64,000 nucleotides of DNA from Chloroflexota bacterium (GTDB lineage: Bacteria > Chloroflexota > Anaerolineae > Caldilineales > Caldilineaceae): the NCBI GenBank assembly GCA_016861025.1, contig BOKO01000002.1:248001-312000 (forward strand). The letters are read 5' to 3'. Below are positions 7,547 to 16,939 of this stretch, one piece after another (the stretch's first letter is position 1; the number at the start of each line of letters is the position of its first letter). A program made the position numbers and the translations under genes. The notes below the pieces were generated by a model, which saw only the letters and a list, made by a program, of their open reading frames with translations, was not told the DNA's origin and ran no database searches.

Positions 7547-7578
7547 TCATCTGTATTCCATCAAACACCGCCAAACCA

Positions 7579-7648
7579 CGGATGACGCGGATTTCACGAA
7601 CGGCGACGACATTTGATCCGCACCCATCCGCTCAATCCGCGTCATCCG
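7579..7648. repeat. Intergenic inverted repeat, copy 2
   Basis: CGGATGACGCGGATT (7579-7593) pairs perfectly with AATCCGCGTCATCCG (7634-7648). It sits next to copy 1 and shares its AATCCGCGTCAT word, so the two are probably members of one dispersed repeat family. Confidence 0.72.
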
Positions 7649-7661
7649 CGTTCCATCTTTT

Positions 7662-9062
<1,401 letters not shown>

Positions 9063-9159
9063 TGTGATTGTCTCCTTTGTAAAAAGATGAATCGTGAGCT
9101 ACATTTTATCTCAACAGAGCGCGTCAAACGCCCACTGTTGTCAGCTTTGGTGCGTGTTT

Positions 9160-9226
9160 CGTGGTGCGTGTTCCGCGTTTCTGTGCGCTTTATGCATGTG
9201 TACACAATCACGCACCACGCACCACG
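9160..9226. repeat. GTGGTGCGTG-type hairpin repeat between binding protein and permease genes
   Basis: CGTGGTGCGTG (9160-9170) faces two overlapping copies of its reverse complement CACGCACCACG (9209-9219 and 9216-9226). It belongs to the GTGTTGCGTG/GTGGTGCGTG word family also found at 22165-22195, 23178-23210, 25513-25565 and about 45252-45265. Lying in the transcript after the binding-protein gene, it may protect that part of the mRNA, as REP elements do in malEFG of enteric bacteria (inference). Confidence 0.65.
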
Positions 9227-9239
9227 TAATATGCCACAC

Positions 9240-10127
9240 TCACCCCTTCAAGCCCGACGTCGCAATTCCCTCAATAAATGTCTTCTGCGTGAAGAAATAG
9301 AGAATGATCACCGGCGTCATCGTGATGACTGAACCGGCCATCTGCAGGTGAAACTGTGCGCCTGCTTCGTCGATGAACGCAAAAAAACCATAGGTGATCG
9401 GACGCCAGTCGGGCGTTGTCGTCACCAGGATCGGCCATGCCAGCGCATTCCACGCGCCGATGAAGCTGAAGAGCACCAATGTCATGAGCGCTGCCTTCGA
9501 GAGTGGAATGATCACGCGCAGCAGGTAGCGCAGGTGACCCGCGCCGTCGATCTGCGCCGAATCCCATAGATCATTCGGCACTTGCATGAAAAACTGACGC
9601 AGCAGAAAGATGCTGAACGCGCTCGCCATGAAAGGAATCGTCAACGCGGGCCAGTTGTTGATCCATGGGATCGGCCCCACGCGCCCCAGCCATGAGACGG
9701 TGATGAAGTTCGGCACCCAGATGATCGCTTCGGGCAGCATCAACGTCGCCAACAGCAGGCTGAAGAGCAGGTTCTTGCCCCAGAACTCCATGCGCGCAAA
9801 GGCATAAGCCGCCAGCGTGCAAAAGACGATTTCACCCGCCACCGTGATGGCGGCAATGCGCACGCTGTTCCAGAAATAGAGCGAAAAGTTCGCCTGATTC
9901 CATGCCTGGATGTAATTGCGCCACTGCGGTGTGCTCGGCAGCCAGGCGCCGCCGTTCGCCTCGGTCAGGTTCATCAACGAGACGCTGACGGTGTAGAGAA
10001 ACGGTACAATCGCCACCGCCGCGCCGAGAATCAAGACCAGATAGGTCCCGGCGAAACGGAACATCGGCGGGCGTCCAGAGCGCATGGCGGTCGGGCGCGT
10101 GGCAGCGCCCGTCATCGCATCAGCCAT
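9240..10127 (-). CDS. Sugar ABC transporter permease, MalG/UgpE type
   Basis: 295 residues from the ATG at 10127, which has GGAAAGG about 10 bases upstream and overlaps the preceding permease stop by 8 bp. An in-frame TTG at 10148 is possible but less likely. Six membrane helices are visible, the first at about 22-45. The EAA loop that docks to the ATPase reads NDLWDSAQIDGAGHLRYLLR and then VIIPLSK, about 190-215. It is the second inner permease of a CUT1 importer. No ATP-binding protein is encoded in the cluster, so it must share a housekeeping MsiK/UgpC-like ATPase from elsewhere. Confidence 0.9.
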   Translation of the reverse strand: MADAMTGAATRPTAMRSGRPPMFRFAGTYLVLILGAAVAIVPFLYTVSVSLMNLTEANGGAWLPSTPQWRNYIQAWNQANFSLYFWNSVRIAAITVAGEIVFCTLAAYAFARMEFWGKNLLFSLLLATLMLPEAIIWVPNFITVSWLGRVGPIPWINNWPALTIPFMASAFSIFLLRQFFMQVPNDLWDSAQIDGAGHLRYLLRVIIPLSKAALMTLVLFSFIGAWNALAWPILVTTTPDWRPITYGFFAFIDEAGAQFHLQMAGSVITMTPVIILYFFTQKTFIEGIATSGLKG

Positions 10128-11847
10128 AGTGCACACGCCTTTCCGCAATTCGATTATTGACCACAGTCAAAACAATGATGACCAGCAGCAGCAGAATCGC
10201 CAGCGCCGAGGCGTAGCCATAGCGCGTATCGCGCTGAAAGGTTTGGAAAATGACGACGCTGGCTGTGTCGGTCGTGCCGAGCGCTGCGCCGGTGCGCAAG
10301 ACATAGATGTGGTTGAATGCTTTAAAGGTGCCGATCACCGAGTAGAGCGTCAGAAAGTAGATTGTCGGTGAGAGCAGCGGCAGCGTAATGTGGCGGAATT
10401 GGGGCCAGCGGCCGGCGCCATCGATCGCCGCCGCTTCGTACATCTCGCGCGGGATATTGCCCAAGCCTGCCAGGAAGATCACCGTGTTGAAACCAAAGAA
10501 CGTCCACACGCCATAGATCATGATCACAACCAGCGCCAGGCTGGGGCCTGCTGACCATGCAGGCAATTGCACTCCCGGCGTCAGCAAGTTCAGAATCCCT
10601 GCCGGTTCGTTGATCCACGCCAGCGGCGGAATGCCAAAGAAGCCGAGAATGCTGTTGATCGGCGCAGTGGGGCGGCTGGAGAAAATGATCTTGAAGACGG
10701 CGGCCGTGCCGACAAAGGGGGCTATATAGGGCAAAAAATAGATTACACGGAAAAAGCTACGCCCGCGGATTTCCTGAAAGAGCAACACCGCCAGCACCAA
10801 CGCCACGATCAACTGCGGTGGGATCGTGCCAAGCGAGTAGTAGAAGGTCGCCAGCAGAGAATACCACCAGCGCGCGTCACCTTGGGCTATCACACGCGGC
10901 GCTTCGGCGATTAGCACCCACGCGCCGAGCATCAGCGCCGCTGCACCGCCCAGCCGCAGCACTACACTCAACATCGAGTCGCGATGGCTTGCGCTTCGCC
11001 ACAGCCGCCACGAGAGCCATAACAGCAGGAAACCGGCGCTGATCAAGATCATCTGCGACCAGATGTCCAACCCGCCGCCGTTGGTGAATGAATCAGCAAT
11101 ATTTTTTTGCAGCTCCGCCCAGGTGAGCCAGCCGATGGCGCCCGCCAACGCCAACATGATCGTCGCAAAGGTGAACGGCGCTGCAAAATTGCCCTGGTGA
11201 CGACGAAGATTCGGGTTGCGCGTCAGCACCGCCAGTCCCAAGGCGCCGATCCCCAACCCGGCCAGCATCAACCACATCATCTCCATCGCCTGTGGGCTGG
11301 TCAGCGCCTCGCCCAATAGACGGCGGAAATTCTCCGGCGTGTTGTTGGCGCCGCGCATTTGGTTGGGGATGTCGAGCAACAGGGGCAGCAGGCGAATGAT
11401 CCACCCTAATGTCGCCGCCGCCATCACACCGAACCCAATGCCAGGGATCGCCCACTGCCAGAAAGGACTGTTTTTTTCTTTAGCTTTGATTGCACTGCGT
11501 GCAATTGCCCGGAGCGCCAACACAATCAGAATGACGACGCCCCAAAAGCCGAGGAAATAGGTGAGATCGCCGATTGCCTGAATATAGTTGCCCAATCCAT
11601 CGAATGTGCCGGGGATGCGATTGAGGCCGCGGTGGGTGCTCATGAATGCGGCAAAAACCAGAGGAAAGAGGCCAAATAGCCCCACCACCAAAAACGCCGG
11701 CGTCAGGAAAAGATACGCAAGCAACGCCTCGCGCAGCTTGCGGCCTTGTCGCCCAACAAAAAGTCTGCGCCACCCCGCTGCGGGGATCGAGTCTGGCGTC
11801 TTTGTCATTGCAGATGGTGTTTTACCGGTCAGAAGCGCGTCGCTCAT
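10120..11847 (-). CDS. Sugar ABC transporter permease, MalF/UgpA type, expanded
   Basis: 575 residues, nearly twice the usual 290-320. The C-terminal half (about 315-575) is a normal CUT1 permease domain, with the EAA loop REMYEAAAIDGAGRWPQFRH and then ITLPLLSP. The N-terminal half holds the usual first helix (about 38-65), then a long insertion (about 80-315) carrying roughly five to six extra hydrophobic helices and two polar loops. E. coli MalF also has an extra domain, but that one is periplasmic and soluble; this insertion is mostly membrane. It is translationally coupled to the MalG-type gene by an 8 bp overlap. It is probably the first permease of the same importer. Confidence 0.88.
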   Translation of the reverse strand: MSDALLTGKTPSAMTKTPDSIPAAGWRRLFVGRQGRKLREALLAYLFLTPAFLVVGLFGLFPLVFAAFMSTHRGLNRIPGTFDGLGNYIQAIGDLTYFLGFWGVVILIVLALRAIARSAIKAKEKNSPFWQWAIPGIGFGVMAAATLGWIIRLLPLLLDIPNQMRGANNTPENFRRLLGEALTSPQAMEMMWLMLAGLGIGALGLAVLTRNPNLRRHQGNFAAPFTFATIMLALAGAIGWLTWAELQKNIADSFTNGGGLDIWSQMILISAGFLLLWLSWRLWRSASHRDSMLSVVLRLGGAAALMLGAWVLIAEAPRVIAQGDARWWYSLLATFYYSLGTIPPQLIVALVLAVLLFQEIRGRSFFRVIYFLPYIAPFVGTAAVFKIIFSSRPTAPINSILGFFGIPPLAWINEPAGILNLLTPGVQLPAWSAGPSLALVVIMIYGVWTFFGFNTVIFLAGLGNIPREMYEAAAIDGAGRWPQFRHITLPLLSPTIYFLTLYSVIGTFKAFNHIYVLRTGAALGTTDTASVVIFQTFQRDTRYGYASALAILLLLVIIVLTVVNNRIAERRVHYG

Positions 11848-12002
11848 GCGTCATCTTTCATCTGACTGCTGCGTCGCTGCACGCTGCGGCAGCTGCTTGC
11901 ATTGGAGCGGCTGCACTTCGCCAGGTCAGCGCTTCCTGGCCGAAGCCATGCACGCAGGTGACCGCACGTCGCAAAGAATCTGCTTTCCAATGTGCCACAC
12001 AG

Positions 12003-12033
12003 TTGTTAACAAACCGCCAAATGATTGTTAACA
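12003..12033. promoter_or_regulatory. Tandem TTGTTAACA sites in a divergent intergenic region
   Basis: TTGTTAACA occurs at 12003-12011 and again at 12025-12033, 22 bp (about two helical turns) apart on the same face of DNA, each holding the palindrome GTTAAC. They lie between the sugar importer operon and the divergent moxR gene. A repressor or activator with paired binding is plausible. The rest of 11848-12185 shows no gene. Confidence 0.4.
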
Positions 12034-12185
12034 GCAATTCACTTCTTCGGATCGACTAAGATTATGCCTGTAAACGAGCGATTTCCCCAAATCAATACTG
12101 ACAAACAAGCCGCTTTGCGGCATACTGATGGCATGAAGAACAACTATGTCCACTCACCTAAATCATTTGATCATTTACACCATCC

Positions 12186-13136
12186 ATGACCACTGAAACT
12201 CGAAGATTTGCAGACCTTGTGCGCGCCAATGTTCAAAAGGTGATTGTCGGCAAGCGTGAGACAATCGACACCCTGATCATCGCTCTGCTGTGTGAAGGGC
12301 ATGTCTTGCTGGAGGATGTCCCTGGCGTTGGCAAGACAATGCTGGCGCGTGCATTGGCGTTAAGCCTGGGCAGTGATTTTCGCCGTATCCAATGCACACC
12401 TGACCTGTTGCCCAGCGACATCACCGGCGTCAGCATCTTCAATCAGGAGACGAGGCGCTTTCAATTTGTGCCCGGCCCTGCCTTCACCAACATTCTGCTC
12501 GCCGACGAGATCAACCGCGCTACACCGCGCGCCCAGGCCGCTCTGCTTGAATGTATGGGCGAACGCCAGATTACCGTCGACGGCGAGACGCGCCCGTTGC
12601 TGCGTCCTTTTCTGGTGCTGGCAACGCAGAACCCAATCGAATTTGAAGGCACCTTTCCGTTGCCCGAAGCCCAACTCGATCGCTTTCTCTTTCGCATCCG
12701 GCTCGGCTATCTTGAACCCGATGACGAAGAAAGAATGCTTGTCGCGCTGGGAGGTCGTCACCCTATTGAGCAGATTGGGGCAGTGGTGAACGCCGCCGAC
12801 GCTACGCGGCTGGCGGAAGAAATATGGTCGGTGCGCGTCGACGCCTCGGTGCGCCGCTACATTGTCGCCTTGATCCAGGCAACGCGCACACACCCTGACC
12901 TGACATTAGGCGCCAGCCCGCGCGGCTCGTTGGCGCTTTATCGGGCGTCACAGGCGCGCGCGGCGCTCGACAACCGTGATTTTGTCCTTCCTGACGATGT
13001 TCAGTCGATTGCGCCGATTGCGCTTCCGCATCGCTGCATTGTGCGGCCAGAGAGTGCATTGCGCGGGCGCAACGCCGACGACATCATCGCCCAAATTTTG
13101 AAAGATACGCCGCTCGATTTGGGACAGATCGATTAG
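12186..13136 (+). CDS. MoxR-family AAA+ ATPase
   Basis: 316 residues. Walker A is EDVPGVGKTMLARALA with K50, and Walker B is LLADEINRA. These are followed by the sensor-1 asparagine in VLATQNPIEFEG and the arginine-finger region LPEAQLDRFLFRIRLGY, ending with the AAA lid domain (about 220-310). MoxR ATPases act as chaperones that help insert cofactors or mature multi-subunit or cell-surface complexes. The gene is 14 bp upstream of a DUF58 protein, the classic MoxR-DUF58 pairing, usually followed by vWA or transglutaminase genes; here the next gene is a Nudix hydrolase instead. Confidence 0.93.
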   Translation: MTTETRRFADLVRANVQKVIVGKRETIDTLIIALLCEGHVLLEDVPGVGKTMLARALALSLGSDFRRIQCTPDLLPSDITGVSIFNQETRRFQFVPGPAFTNILLADEINRATPRAQAALLECMGERQITVDGETRPLLRPFLVLATQNPIEFEGTFPLPEAQLDRFLFRIRLGYLEPDDEERMLVALGGRHPIEQIGAVVNAADATRLAEEIWSVRVDASVRRYIVALIQATRTHPDLTLGASPRGSLALYRASQARAALDNRDFVLPDDVQSIAPIALPHRCIVRPESALRGRNADDIIAQILKDTPLDLGQID

Positions 13137-13150
13137 TTCAGCAGGAATGT

Positions 13151-14338
13151 ATGAACAACATCTTTTGGGCGTTGCTCATCTTATTCGCATTGGCGGCGTT
13201 GGTGCGCATGGATTGGGCGTATTATCTGGTCTATGTCGTGGGCGGGGTGTGGGTTTTCAGCCATTGGTGGATTCGACGCAGCCTTGCCCACCTGCGCATT
13301 GCGCGTCGCATTCCGCAATACGCCTTCACCAACGAGCAAGTCACCGTGCAGATTGAGATTGATAATCTCGCCTGGCTGCCTCTGCCATGGCTGCAACTTC
13401 AGGAAGCTGTGCCGCTCGATCTGAAGAATCGGGACGACTATCGTACGGTTGTGAGCATCGGCGGCAGATCGCACATTGTGCACGAGTATCGCCTCTATTG
13501 CCGTCGCCGCGGCTACTACACCGTCGGTCCGCTCAATTTGCGCACGAGCGACCTGTTCGGCTTTGTTGAGGCGCGTTGGGAGGAGAATGGCAGCAGCGAG
13601 CTAATCGTGTATCCGATGATTGTGCCGTTGGAGCGGCTTGGTCTACCGAGTCGAATGCCTTTCGGTGCATTGGCCGCGCGCCGCCAGCTTGACGAAGACC
13701 CGGCGCGCATGGGGGGTGTGCGTCAGTATGCCAGCGGCGACAGCCTGCGCCGTATTCACTGGAAGGCGACCGCGCACGAAGACAAGCTGCTGGTCAAGAA
13801 GCTTCAACCGTCGCAAGAGCTGCCCCTCTTTCTCGTGCTCGATCTCGACCGCAACGCCTATCCGCAGCGCGCTGTCATTGGCGTCAGCGAATGGGCGATC
13901 TCTGTAACGGCGTCGGTCGCCGGCCACATGAGCGAGCAGCGCCAGGCTGTTGGCGTCTCCTCGAACGGTCTTGATCCATTGAGCGACGAGCTAGTGGCAA
14001 CAATTGCGCCGCGCACCGGACGCGATCACCTGATGAGCATCTGGCGATTGTTGGCGCGCGTTCAACTCAACCCCGACGCGCCATCGTTGGCGTCATGGTT
14101 GCCCGCACACACAGCCGATCTGCCTTGGGGCGCCACTCTGGTCGTCGTCACGCCGCATTTGTCGGAGGAGGCGCTTTGGGTGTTGCATAACGCCTATCGT
14201 CGCGGCTCTAATGTCATTGCACTGATCTGTGCGTCGCAGCTAGATTTCCGTACGATCCAGGCGCGCGGCCGGCGGCTGGGCGTGCAGGTTGCATCGACAA
14301 TCTGGGAGAGCGAACTGCAGGCGCTGGCGAACAAATAA
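13151..14338 (+). CDS. DUF58-domain membrane protein (MoxR partner)
   Basis: 395 residues. Two hydrophobic segments at the N-terminus (about 2-35) anchor it. The DUF58 signature is near the middle: GGVRQYASGDSLRRIHWKAT, about residues 190-210, followed by KKLQPSQELPLFLVLDLD, the start of a vWA-like fold. DUF58 proteins are encoded with MoxR ATPases and are thought to be the scaffold or client on which the ATPase works. It follows moxR by 14 bp and is clearly in the same operon. The outer part between the helices and the signature (about 45-170) looks like a beta-rich extracellular domain. Confidence 0.9.
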   Translation: MNNIFWALLILFALAALVRMDWAYYLVYVVGGVWVFSHWWIRRSLAHLRIARRIPQYAFTNEQVTVQIEIDNLAWLPLPWLQLQEAVPLDLKNRDDYRTVVSIGGRSHIVHEYRLYCRRRGYYTVGPLNLRTSDLFGFVEARWEENGSSELIVYPMIVPLERLGLPSRMPFGALAARRQLDEDPARMGGVRQYASGDSLRRIHWKATAHEDKLLVKKLQPSQELPLFLVLDLDRNAYPQRAVIGVSEWAISVTASVAGHMSEQRQAVGVSSNGLDPLSDELVATIAPRTGRDHLMSIWRLLARVQLNPDAPSLASWLPAHTADLPWGATLVVVTPHLSEEALWVLHNAYRRGSNVIALICASQLDFRTIQARGRRLGVQVASTIWESELQALANK

Positions 14339-14434
14339 GCAGATATTCACATCCAGATCAACAAACAACAAACAAGCGACGCTGGCATCGTCCCTTGTCT
14401 TTATTCTTGATTCTTGCACCAGGAGAACCGCCGA

Positions 14435-15067
14435 ATGTCATACATCAACGCTGTCGAAATAGAGGAGATGGCGAAGCTGCGCGAATGGTGGGGGGACGCT
14501 CTGTTGAGATCGACTGCTCTGTCTGTCGACTCACCTTTTCTCACTGGAGAACACCAGATGCTCACCAGCGCTCGCCGCCGCGCCGAAATCTGCTATGTCA
14601 TGCACCGCGGCGACCCGGCGGAAGGCGTCCTGCTACACATCAAAACCTTCTATCCAGAGGGCGCCTATCGACTGCCAACCGGCGGCGTCCATATCGGCGA
14701 GACGGTGCTCGACACGCTTGCTCGTGAGATTTTTGAAGAAACCGGGCTGACTATCGGGGCAGGAGAAAATGACGTGCAGGTCGAACGTCTGCTCGGCGTG
14801 TTGGTTTACGATCTGCGTCATGCAGTGCTCGGTGCAACGCCTTTTGCCACCTATCATTTTTTGGTGCGGATGCCGCCAGGCGCCACGCTGACGCCGCAAG
14901 ACCCCGACGAGTCGATCGGTGGCTGGTTGTGGCGCCCGGCGCCTGAACTGCTTGCGGTCGCCGAGACGCTGGACGCCGTTTATCTTCGTTCGCAGCAATG
15001 GGCGGATTGGGGGCGATTTCGTGCGCTCAGCCATCGCTTCGTCGCCGAGCGGCTGGCGACGATATAA
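14435..15067 (+). CDS. Nudix hydrolase
   Basis: 210 residues from the ATG at 14435, preceded by AGGAGAA at a good distance; a TTG at 14414 is in frame but lacks this. The Nudix box G-x5-E-x7-R-E-h-x-E-E-x-G-h is complete: it runs from GGVHIGE through LAREIFEETGL, about residues 88-110 of this version. This is the divalent-metal site that hydrolyses a nucleoside diphosphate linked to another group. A helical N-terminus (about 1-45) precedes the fold. The substrate is unknown. It lies 96 bp after the DUF58 gene and may be in the same transcript. Confidence 0.9.
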   Translation: MSYINAVEIEEMAKLREWWGDALLRSTALSVDSPFLTGEHQMLTSARRRAEICYVMHRGDPAEGVLLHIKTFYPEGAYRLPTGGVHIGETVLDTLAREIFEETGLTIGAGENDVQVERLLGVLVYDLRHAVLGATPFATYHFLVRMPPGATLTPQDPDESIGGWLWRPAPELLAVAETLDAVYLRSQQWADWGRFRALSHRFVAERLATI

Positions 15068-15072
15068 ATCAA

Positions 15073-15768
15073 TTATCCGCCGTCGAGAGTCATCCGCGTG
15101 AAGAAAAGCTCAGCCAGGTCGACCAGATCCTGCGGGCTGGCGAGCCAACGCCAGTCCATCACGGTCTGCATCTCGGTGTCGATAACCCCCGGTGCTGTGC
15201 GCACCCAACTCATCACATAGCCTGTGATCGAGCTGGGCTTTTTACCGAGCAACAGAAGCATCAGATCGGAATCCTGGCTGTGATAGCAGTTGAGCAGCCA
15301 GACGCGTTTCACTTCGGGATGGCGCGGCAAGTCAAGTAGACTCTGGAAGCAGCGGCGATCCATGCCTGGCTGTACGTCGATCATGACGTTGACCGCTATC
15401 ATGTTGTTTGTGCTGATCTCCATTTCGAGCTCGAGCAAAGTATCGATGTCGGCGCGACCGCCAAAGCTCAGCACAGTATTTGTTTCGCGTACGCCATCGA
15501 CGCTGCGCACTACGTCGAGCATGAACTTATTGAAGTCAGCGACATCGTGGATCAGGCAGGTGAAGCGCAGATCGGCGCGTTGGCGCAGCCAGTTTGTCCA
15601 CAACGGCTTAACGCCATTGCCACGATATTGCCGCAGATTGTACAGCATCTGCTCGCGCGCGGTCTCATCTTTGCCGCACATGATGTCGGCGTCAATAATG
15701 CCGAGGATCGGCTGCATCGATCGCACGATGTTGGGTTCTTCAGGTTGAAGCTGGGCAGGCCTATTCAT
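15073..15768 (-). CDS. Tandem RAM-like (Lrp/AsnC effector-domain) protein without a DNA-binding domain
   Basis: 231 residues with two repeats of a pattern seen in Lrp/AsnC ligand-binding (RAM) domains. The first half contains FTCLIHDVADFNKFMLDVVR followed by SVDGVRETNTVLSFG. The second contains VWLLNCYHSQDSDLMLLLLG, then VMSWVRTAPGVIDTEMQTV. In each, a beta strand, an acidic helix and a GV-hinge before a final strand match the alpha-beta sandwich that binds amino acids. No helix-turn-helix is present, so it cannot act as a classical Lrp regulator. It may be a stand-alone amino-acid sensor. The gene is convergent with the Nudix gene, 5 bp apart. The fold is inferred from pattern, not by search. 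Confidence 0.5.
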   Translation of the reverse strand: MNRPAQLQPEEPNIVRSMQPILGIIDADIMCGKDETAREQMLYNLRQYRGNGVKPLWTNWLRQRADLRFTCLIHDVADFNKFMLDVVRSVDGVRETNTVLSFGGRADIDTLLELEMEISTNNMIAVNVMIDVQPGMDRRCFQSLLDLPRHPEVKRVWLLNCYHSQDSDLMLLLLGKKPSSITGYVMSWVRTAPGVIDTEMQTVMDWRWLASPQDLVDLAELFFTRMTLDGG

Positions 15769-15819
15769 GGCTACAGTGTAAGGCTAACTGCGCCAGGAAA
15801 CAAATCGTAAAAAAAGAAG

Positions 15820-16179
15820 CTATCCGATAGATGGTTGAGTCAGCTTGAGTTGGTCGCCGACCTCTGTGCGTGTGCGCTCGATTGTGCCTGCCGGCGCCTC
15901 AACGACATAGCGGCTGGCGCCATAGATCTTTCCTACAGCCCACGGTTGCATTGCACGATCCAGCGCAATGACGCGATGCTGCTTATCAACATAGATAACA
16001 TCGATCGGGATCGACATGAACATGCAATGGACGCCGCGACATGGTTCGATTACGATGCCGTCTCCCTCTGGCAGGTTGCGCACGCCGATCAAACCACGCA
16101 GGCGCGTCCAGGGATTGTTCGCCATTTTTCCTTGACTGATGATTACGGTCTCTCGGCTGCAATTTTCGACGCGCACCAT
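15820..16179 (-). CDS. DUF192 protein, last gene of the Tad locus
   Basis: 119 residues, matching the DUF192 family (about 110-150 residues). The core reads RLRGLIGVRNLPEGDGIVIE, then CRGVHCMFMSIPIDVIYVD, with the conserved C..VH..FM..PIDV motif, and ends with APAGTIERTRTEVGDQL. The function of the family is not established; the fold is a small beta barrel. There is no signal peptide, whereas many relatives have one. It lies 31 bp after the prepilin peptidase in the same direction, and DUF192 genes recur beside Tad pilus genes, so a role in pilus assembly or maturation is a fair guess. Confidence 0.85.
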   Translation of the reverse strand: MVRVENCSRETVIISQGKMANNPWTRLRGLIGVRNLPEGDGIVIEPCRGVHCMFMSIPIDVIYVDKQHRVIALDRAMQPWAVGKIYGASRYVVEAPAGTIERTRTEVGDQLKLTQPSIG

Positions 16180-16210
16180 AATGTTCTACCCCCCGTATCC
16201 CGCAAGACTG

Positions 16211-16939
16211 CTAAAAGATTCTCAACTTCCACCAAATCGTCAACAGGGCGCCGAACGCCAGATAAGGTGCATAGGCAATCGCAGTTTTGCGCGTAGCTTT
16301 ACGCGTGATTAACATCACCGCAGCGCCAACCCCTCCCAGGATAGCGCCAACCATCAAAGCGGTTATAACGTTAGGAAAACCCAACATCATGCCGATCACG
16401 CCGGCTAACTTTACGTCACCCATGCCGAGCGCACCACGCCCAATGAGTGCAAGCAATAAGAACAGCCCAAAACCAACCAGACCTCCCAACACCATACTCA
16501 ACGGTTCAGGCGGGATCGGCAGCAGGCTGATCAGAGCAACCACCAGCGCAGCAGGCGCTATCATTATGTTTAACACGCGATGATGTTCAAAATCGATCAC
16601 TGTGACGGTGAGAAAGAAGAATACATAGAGCCAGCCGACGATTGTTTCCAGCGCCCATCCCCAGTGGAGCGCCATTGCCACAGTCAAGACGATTGCGATC
16701 AGGTTTACAGCTAGATAGCGGCGTTTCAACTTTTGTTCGCAGTGCGGGCAGACGCCCTGACGCCGTCGCCACCAGGTTAGCACCCAATAGTGCGCACGCG
16801 CTCGCCACGCTGCGCCAAAGTCAGGACGCTCACCTGGCTGCAAGCCAGGCAAGACATCGGCGGCCCAATTGACCAGGCCGCCGATGACCCATCCTATGAT
16901 GACTGCCAGGACTCCTGGCGCAATCAACGCAATCGTCAC
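16211..16939 (-). CDS. Prepilin peptidase, type IV leader peptidase family (A24)
   Basis: 242 residues with about seven membrane helices. The two catalytic aspartates are visible: one in TVIDFEHHRVLN (about residue 116) and one in the GxGDxK motif GALGMGDVKLAG (about 175). A short loop with a single CPHC pair (about 64-67) is what remains of the N-methylation domain's zinc site; PilD of gamma-proteobacteria has two such pairs. The enzyme cuts the positively charged leader of Flp pilin and TadE/F-like pseudopilins at the cytoplasmic membrane. It overlaps the tadG-like gene by 4 bp (ATGA), so the two are translationally coupled. Confidence 0.92.
   Translation of the reverse strand: MTIALIAPGVLAVIIGWVIGGLVNWAADVLPGLQPGERPDFGAAWRARAHYWVLTWWRRRQGVCPHCEQKLKRRYLAVNLIAIVLTVAMALHWGWALETIVGWLYVFFFLTVTVIDFEHHRVLNIMIAPAALVVALISLLPIPPEPLSMVLGGLVGFGLFLLLALIGRGALGMGDVKLAGVIGMMLGFPNVITALMVGAILGGVGAAVMLITRKATRKTAIAYAPYLAFGALLTIWWKLRIF

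Noticed and set aside
15806..15830. Possible terminator after the DUF192 gene (CTATC-G-GATAG then T7 on the minus strand)
   Set aside because: The stem is only five pairs and overlaps the stop codon; too weak to call.
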